5,972 nt of DNA from an uncultured Pseudomonadota bacterium. Its GTDB lineage: Bacteria; Pseudomonadota; Gammaproteobacteria; Burkholderiales; Burkholderiaceae_C. The position numbers and the translations under genes are program-made. Positions 1 to 5,972 of the stretch are shown here, piece after piece (within the stretch, counting starts at the first letter, position 1; each line of letters opens with the position of its first letter). The DNA lies in assembly GCA_900320815.1 (NCBI GenBank), contig ONTY01000194.1, positions 1-5,972 of the forward strand, in the 5' to 3' direction. The notes under the pieces are model-generated. The model made no database searches. It was not told the origin of the DNA and saw only the letters and a program-made list of their open reading frames with translations.

Positions 1-86
1 TGGCCGGTTTGATTGACGCGGCATTTCTGATTGGCGTGGCTGTCGCTCTTTTGTTTGCATTTGCCAATCCATTTGTTCCTGCCTGA
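1..86 (+). CDS. atpE: F0 ATP synthase subunit c, 3' end only (atpE)
   Basis: Only the last 27 codons are in the window, read from base 3 to a TGA at 84-86. The peptide begins AGLIDAAFLIG and ends FANPFVPA, which is the second transmembrane helix and tail of the c-ring proteolipid. The Asp codon at 15-17, in the GLIDA motif, matches the proton-binding carboxylate of the ring (Asp61 in E. coli), so this rotor subunit keeps its key residue. The hydrophobic run after it fits a membrane helix. It is directly upstream of atpF, the usual order atpB-atpE-atpF. The start and first helix lie to the left of the window, so completeness cannot be judged. Confidence 0.93.
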   Translation, partial: AGLIDAAFLIGVAVALLFAFANPFVPA

Positions 87-118
87 CGGCTGCTCTAAGA
101 AAGACTTCCCCCTGACGC

Positions 119-124
119 AAGGAG
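119..124 (+). promoter_or_regulatory. Ribosome-binding site of atpF
   Basis: AAGGAG lies 7 bases before the GTG at 132. This near-perfect Shine-Dalgarno sequence decides the atpF start: it supports GTG 132 rather than the TTG at 155, although GTG 132 is not in frame with the main body of the gene as written. Confidence 0.8.
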
Positions 125-131
125 TCGAGCC

Positions 132-601
132 GTGAATATCAACGCGACCCTGTTTTGCAGGCCGTTGTCTTCGCGATTCTGGTGTGGTTTACCATGAAAT
201 TTGTGTGGCCACCAATCACGAAGGCGTTGGACGAGCGCGCGCAGAAAGTTGCTGATGGTTTGGCAGCGGCTGATAAAGCCAGAACTGAGCTGGCAGCAGC
301 AAATGAGCGTGTTGAGCAGGAACTGGCCAATTCACGCAATGAAACCGCTGTGCGCTTGGCAGAAGCTGACCGACGTGCGCAGCAAATCATTGAGGAGGCC
401 AAGGAACGCGCTACAGCCGAGGCAGGAAAGATTATTACAGCGGCTAAAGCCGATGCAGAGCAACAAGTGGTGCAGGCACGCGAGGCATTGCGCGAGCAGG
501 TTGCCGCATTAGCCATCAAGGGAGCCGAGCAAATCTTGCGCAAGGAAGTGGATGCTTCGGTTCATGCTGATCTGCTGGCTCGCCTGAAAACCGAACTCTG
601 A
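132..601 (+). CDS. atpF: F0 ATP synthase subunit b (atpF), with an apparent 1-base frameshift near the start
   Basis: Subunit b is the membrane-anchored stator arm that holds the alpha3beta3 head against rotation. The GTG at 132 has a strong ribosome-binding site and encodes VNINATLF, the expected N-terminus. The rest ([20 protein letters not shown], then a long charged helix rich in Ala, Glu and Lys) lies in another frame, from codon 155-157 to the TGA at 599-601. Adding one base in or beside the T run 153-156 joins the two parts into 156 residues, the same length as E. coli AtpF. The hydrophobic anchor is at about residues 10-25 and the rest is the dimerising coiled coil. As written, the GTG frame stops after 21 codons at 195-197. 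A sequencing indel is the simplest explanation, and a real mutation cannot be excluded. The identity is firm; whether the gene is intact is not. Confidence 0.9.
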
Positions 602-623
602 TTACGGTATAAGGAACTCAGTC

Positions 624-1157
624 ATGGCAGAACTTGCCACTATTGCGCGCCCTTACGCTGAGGCGATATTTGAGGTTTCGCACTCTAGCCTTTCGGCCAC
701 CCAAAACTGGTTGGATGATTTGGCGCGCCTGGCCAGCAATGCTGAATTGCTCCAGTTTGCCGCCAATCCAAAGGTGAGCACGGAGCAAGTGTACCAGCTT
801 ATTATAGAGGCTGTGAAAAAACAACGGGTGCCCAAACGGATCGCTAATTTTTTGCGCACAGTCATTGAAAATGGACGCTTGGCGATATTGCCAGATGTTG
901 CACGGCAGTTCCGTATCTTGGTCGGCAACGAAACTGGTAGTGCAGAGGCGCTGATTCAAAGTGCTTTTCCTGTCAGTAAAGCTGAACTGGACGCATTAAT
1001 GGTGGTGTTGGAAAAGCGTTTTGCTCGCAAACTAACCCCCAATGTGCAAATTGAGCCTTCGCTGATTGGCGGTGTACGTGTAACTGTGGGCGATGAAGTG
1101 TTAGACACATCCGTTAAAGCTCGCTTGGAGCAGATGAAGGCTGCTTTAGCAGCCTGA
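624..1157 (+). CDS. atpH: F1 ATP synthase delta subunit (atpH)
   Basis: Delta (the OSCP homologue) sits on top of the F1 head and ties it to the b-subunit stator. The product has 177 residues, the same as E. coli AtpH. It starts [19 protein letters not shown], the classic delta N-terminus ([10 protein letters not shown]), followed by a helical domain to about residue 105. The C-terminal part contains [17 protein letters not shown] and ends in a short helix ([14 protein letters not shown]), the conserved end that contacts subunit b. AAGGA at 611-615 lies 8 bases before the ATG. The gene begins 22 bases after atpF and ends 49 bases before atpA. No lesion is seen. Confidence 0.96.
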   Translation: MAELATIARPYAEAIFEVSHSSLSATQNWLDDLARLASNAELLQFAANPKVSTEQVYQLIIEAVKKQRVPKRIANFLRTVIENGRLAILPDVARQFRILVGNETGSAEALIQSAFPVSKAELDALMVVLEKRFARKLTPNVQIEPSLIGGVRVTVGDEVLDTSVKARLEQMKAALAA

Positions 1158-1206
1158 TGCTGCGCCGTCAATAAACTTTCGACAAACCATTAACCAGGAA
1201 CGAGTG

Positions 1207-2728
1207 ATGCAACTCAATCCCGCAGAAATCTCAGAACTGATCAAGAGCCGCATTGAGGGCCTGGGCGTCAGTGCCGAAGTGCGTAATCAGGGTACCGTAG
1301 TATCTGTAGCCGACGGCATTGTGCGCGTGCATGGACTGTCGGACGCGATGCAAGGCGAAATGCTGGAGTTTCCGCCTAGTCCTGACGGGCAAACTACGTA
1401 TGGTCTGGCGCTTAACCTTGAGCGTGATTCCGTTGGTGCCGTGATTTTGGGCGCGTATGAACACGTTTCCGAAGGCGATACTGTCAAATGTACAGGGCGC
1501 ATTCTCGGCGTGCCGGTTGGTCCAGAACTGGTAGGGCGTGTGGTCAATGCCTTGGGGCAACCCATTGATGGTAAGGGGGCGGTCGACGCCAAGCTCACTG
1601 ATGTAATTGAAAAAGTGGCGCCAGGCGTGATTGCGCGCCAGTCGGTGAGCCAACCGGTGCAAACAGGCCTGAAAGCGATTGACTCGATGGTGCCCGTAGG
1701 GCGCGGACAGCGTGAATTGATTATTGGTGACCGTCAGACTGGAAAAACAGCCGTAGCGATTGATGCCATTATCAATCAAAAAGGTCAAAACATGGTCTGC
1801 ATCTACGTTGCAATCGGCCAAAAGGCTTCGTCGATTAAAAACGTGGTGCGCTCGCTGGAAAAAGCCGGTGCAATGGAATACACCATTGTTGTAGCTGCCT
1901 CGGCATCTGAATCGGCTGCCATGCAGTATGTAGCAGCATATTCAGGCTGCACGATGGGTGAGTATTTCCGCGACCGTGGGCAAGATTCCTGGCGATGTGT
2001 TCTATTTGCACAGCCGCCTGCTGGAGCGCGCCGCGCGTGTCAACGCTCATTACGTTGAGACTTTTACAAAGGGCGAAGTTAAGGGTAAAACAGGTTCTCT
2101 GACCGCGCTGCCGATTATTGAAACACAGGCAGGAGACGTTTCTGCGTTTGTGCCTACCAATGTAATTTCAATTACAGATGGACAAATCTTTTTGGAAACT
2201 AACCTGTTCAATGCTGGTATTCGCCCCGCTATTAATGCAGGTATCTCTGTGTCGCGCGTAGGTGGTTCGGCACAAACGAACTGGATTAAGGGGTTGTCTG
2301 GTGGTATTCGCACTGACTTGGCGCAGTATCGAGAACTGGCAGCTTTTGCTCAGTTTGCGTCGGACTTGGATGAGGCGACGCGTAAGCAGCTCGACCGTGG
2401 TGCGCGTGTCACGGAACTGCTCAAGCAACCCCAGTACAGTCCACTGCCTATCAGCCTGATGGGGGCGTCGCTGTTTGCTGTCAATAAAGGCTTCATGGAT
2501 GATGTGGAAGTCAAGCAGATTCTCGCGTTTGAAGCAGGGTTGCATGGCTATCTGAAAGACCATCACGCGGCGCTGCTCCAAACTATTGAGGAAAACGGCG
2601 CCAAGTGGGATGCCAAACCAGCCAAGGATTCGGACAGCGATGAGAAGAAAGCTTTCAAAAAACTCTGTGCAGATGCTGAGGCTGAATTGACAGAAGCTAT
2701 TCAGGCTTTCAAGAAGACTTTTGCATGA
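1207..2728 (+). pseudogene. atpA: F1 ATP synthase alpha subunit (atpA), broken by an internal deletion of about 92 bases and a frameshift
   Basis: Alpha carries the non-catalytic nucleotide sites of F1 and lends an arginine to the catalytic sites. The ATG at 1207 has AGGA 7 bases upstream; the in-frame GTG at 1204 is a less likely start. The protein opens [16 protein letters not shown] and has a Walker A, GDRQTGKT, at residues 174-181. It follows the family to GEYFRDRG (residue 258, codon 1978-1980), then runs out of frame to a TGA at 2056-2058. The homologous sequence resumes at [19 protein letters not shown] from 1988 in another frame and continues to 2728, with the SVSRVGG arginine at 2255-2257. 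E. coli AtpA has 33 residues (99 bases) between these points; here there are 7 bases. The missing part contains the Walker B strand (LIIYDDL) and LLRRPPGREA. Restoring 92 bases also restores the frame and gives about 537 residues. As written, no functional alpha can be made. Confidence 0.92.
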
Positions 2729-2758
2729 GAGTCCCTTTTGGCAAGAAGGAGCTGAGCA

Positions 2759-5082
<2,324 letters not shown>

Positions 5083-5116
5083 GTGTCTGGCATTGAGCAC
5101 ACAGGAAAGAGAACAC

Positions 5117-5536
5117 ATGGCAAACACCATTCACGTTGACGTGGTCAGTGCCGAGGAGTCCATCTTTTCCGGTGAGGCGACGTTCGTAGCACTACCCGGC
5201 GAGATGGGCGAATTGGGTATTTACCCGCGCCATACCCCGCTGATTACACGCATCAAGCCAGGCTCGGTACGCATCCAGAAGGAGGGTGGTGGCGAGGAGT
5301 TCGTTTTCGTTGCGGGGGGCATCCTGGAGGTGCAGCCGCATGTCATCACCGTGCTTTCAGATACAGCCATTCGCGGCAAAGACTTGGACGAGGCCAAGGC
5401 TAACGAGGCACGTAAGCAGGCTGAGGAAGCTTTGAAAAACGCCAAGAGCCAAATTGACGTGGCGCGTGCCTCCTCAGAGCTGGCTGTGTTGGCAGCGCAG
5501 ATTGCCGCGTTGCGCAAATACCGTGCCAAACGTTAA
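5117..5536 (+). CDS. atpC: F1 ATP synthase epsilon subunit (atpC)
   Basis: Epsilon sits at the foot of gamma, contacts the c ring, and can inhibit ATP hydrolysis through its C-terminal helices. The product has 139 residues, the same as E. coli AtpC. The N-terminal beta-sandwich opens [19 protein letters not shown] and includes [19 protein letters not shown], the most conserved stretch of the family. From about residue 87 the protein is helical and charged ([18 protein letters not shown]) and ends LRKYRAKR. The purine-rich AGGAAAGAG at 5103-5111 lies just before the ATG. It is the last gene of the operon, with a strong terminator starting 27 bases after its TAA. No lesion is seen. Confidence 0.96.
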   Translation: MANTIHVDVVSAEESIFSGEATFVALPGEMGELGIYPRHTPLITRIKPGSVRIQKEGGGEEFVFVAGGILEVQPHVITVLSDTAIRGKDLDEAKANEARKQAEEALKNAKSQIDVARASSELAVLAAQIAALRKYRAKR

Positions 5537-5563
5537 ATTTTTTACCAAAAGAACATACTCTGT

Positions 5564-5593
5564 ATTGGGGCGCATGAGCGCCCCAATTTTTTT
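5564..5593 (+). terminator. Rho-independent terminator of the atp operon
   Basis: A perfect 10-bp stem, ATTGGGGCGC (5564-5573) with GCGCCCCAAT (5578-5587), closes the 4-base loop ATGA. It is followed by an unbroken run of seven T (5587-5593, the first T pairing in the stem). This is a textbook intrinsic terminator, placed right after atpC, and it marks the end of the operon. There is no matching A run on the left, so it should work mainly for rightward transcription. Confidence 0.93.
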
Positions 5594-5619
5594 GTTGCAA
5601 GCGTGCATCTTTCTACAAT
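5592..5619 (+). promoter_or_regulatory. Possible sigma-70 promoter for the downstream cNMP-binding gene
   Basis: TACAAT at 5614-5619 matches five of six bases of the -10 consensus. TTGTTG at 5592-5597, 16 bases upstream, is a weak -35 that shares only the TTG. It lies between the atp terminator and the ATG at 5627, where a new transcript would be expected to begin. Transcription would start at about 5626-5627, almost on the start codon. The call rests on motif and position only. Confidence 0.4.
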
Positions 5620-5626
5620 TGCTTGT

Positions 5627-5972
5627 ATGCCAGAACGCAGACTTCATGCCGGAGAAGGCGCTCAAATTCGCGCCGCAGCCCTACTCGTTACCGAGGGTGC
5701 ATTGGTTGAGCTCAGTGCCGCTGATGCGCGCGAAATCGTTAGTTACATGCGCCCCACGCGCCTTCCAGCAGGCAGTGTGGTCATACGCGCTGGCGAAGCA
5801 GCGAGCAGTGACTTCATGGCGCTGCTGCTCGATGGGGAAGTCACCGTAGAAAATGACTTGTCAGCGACGCAAGACAGCGTTGTTGTCTCTGTGCTTGGCC
5901 CTGGGAGCCTCATTGGCGACATGGGTTTCATTGGTGGGGCGCCGCGTTCGGCGACTTGCATTGCATCTACCG
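5627..5972 (+). CDS. Cyclic-nucleotide-binding (Crp/Fnr-type) domain protein, 5' part
   Basis: The open frame from the ATG at 5627 reaches the right edge, giving 115 codons and no stop. The peptide begins MPERRLHAGEGAQIRAAALL. From about residue 30 it looks like a cNMP-binding beta-roll: MRPTRLPAGSVVIRAGE, then FMALLLDGEVTVEN, then VLGPGSLIGDMGFIGGAPRS and ATCIAST. The last part matches the phosphate-binding cassette pattern (G-E-[IM]-x-L-x-x-x-x-P-R-S-A), with Asp in the usual Glu position and the arginine kept. Whether a DNA-binding helix-turn-helix, a kinase or another domain follows cannot be seen, so it should not be called a transcription factor outright. No clear ribosome-binding site precedes the ATG. 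It lies beyond the atp terminator and is probably transcribed separately. Confidence 0.8.
   Translation, partial: MPERRLHAGEGAQIRAAALLVTEGALVELSAADAREIVSYMRPTRLPAGSVVIRAGEAASSDFMALLLDGEVTVENDLSATQDSVVVSVLGPGSLIGDMGFIGGAPRSATCIAST

Noticed and set aside
155..601. atpF starting at TTG 155
   Set aside because: TTG 155 has no ribosome-binding site, and it would drop the first eight residues, which are encoded just upstream behind a strong site. It is a by-product of the frameshift.
1958..2728. A separate 256-residue gene starting at GTG 1958
   Set aside because: Its first 10 residues are an out-of-frame reading of the GEYFRDRG region and the rest is the C-terminal half of AtpA. It is part of the broken atpA and has no clear ribosome-binding site.
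5454..5849. A 131-codon + strand frame overlapping the end of atpC, the terminator and the cNMP-binding gene
   Set aside because: It crosses a strong terminator hairpin, overlaps two better genes in other frames, and its peptide resembles no family I recognise.

Overview
The window holds most of a bacterial F1Fo ATP synthase (atp) operon, read left to right on the + strand: the end of atpE, then atpF, atpH, atpA, atpG, atpD and atpC. A strong rho-independent terminator follows, and then the start of a separate gene for a cyclic-nucleotide-binding (Crp/Fnr-type) protein that runs off the right edge. Gene order and protein wording point to a betaproteobacterium, probably Burkholderiales and perhaps Comamonadaceae. 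Examples are the AtpE tail ending FANPFVPA, AtpF with [20 protein letters not shown], and AtpA with [15 protein letters not shown]. This placement comes from recalled family patterns, not from a search.

Layout: atpE 3' end (1-86), Fo stator b subunit atpF (132-601), delta atpH (624-1157), alpha atpA (1207-2728), gamma atpG (2759-3637), beta atpD (3679-5082), epsilon atpC (5117-5536), terminator (5564-5593), possible promoter (5592-5619) and cNMP-binding protein gene (5627 to the right edge). Gaps between the atp genes are 22 to 49 bases and each gene has a purine-rich ribosome-binding site, as expected for one polycistronic mRNA. No stretch over 300 bases lacks a gene. The products form one machine: c ring, b stator and delta link the membrane motor to the alpha3beta3 head, and gamma and epsilon form the rotor stalk.

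The striking point is that two of these normally essential genes are broken as written. atpF needs one extra base near 153-156 to join its GTG start and first eight codons to the rest of the protein. atpA has lost about 92 bases at about 1981-1987, which removes the Walker B strand and the segment after it and shifts the frame. Both breaks could be sequence or assembly errors, or the operon could be decaying or a redundant copy. The other genes look intact, with their catalytic motifs in place. I see no mobile element, CRISPR array, RNA gene or convincing new system here.
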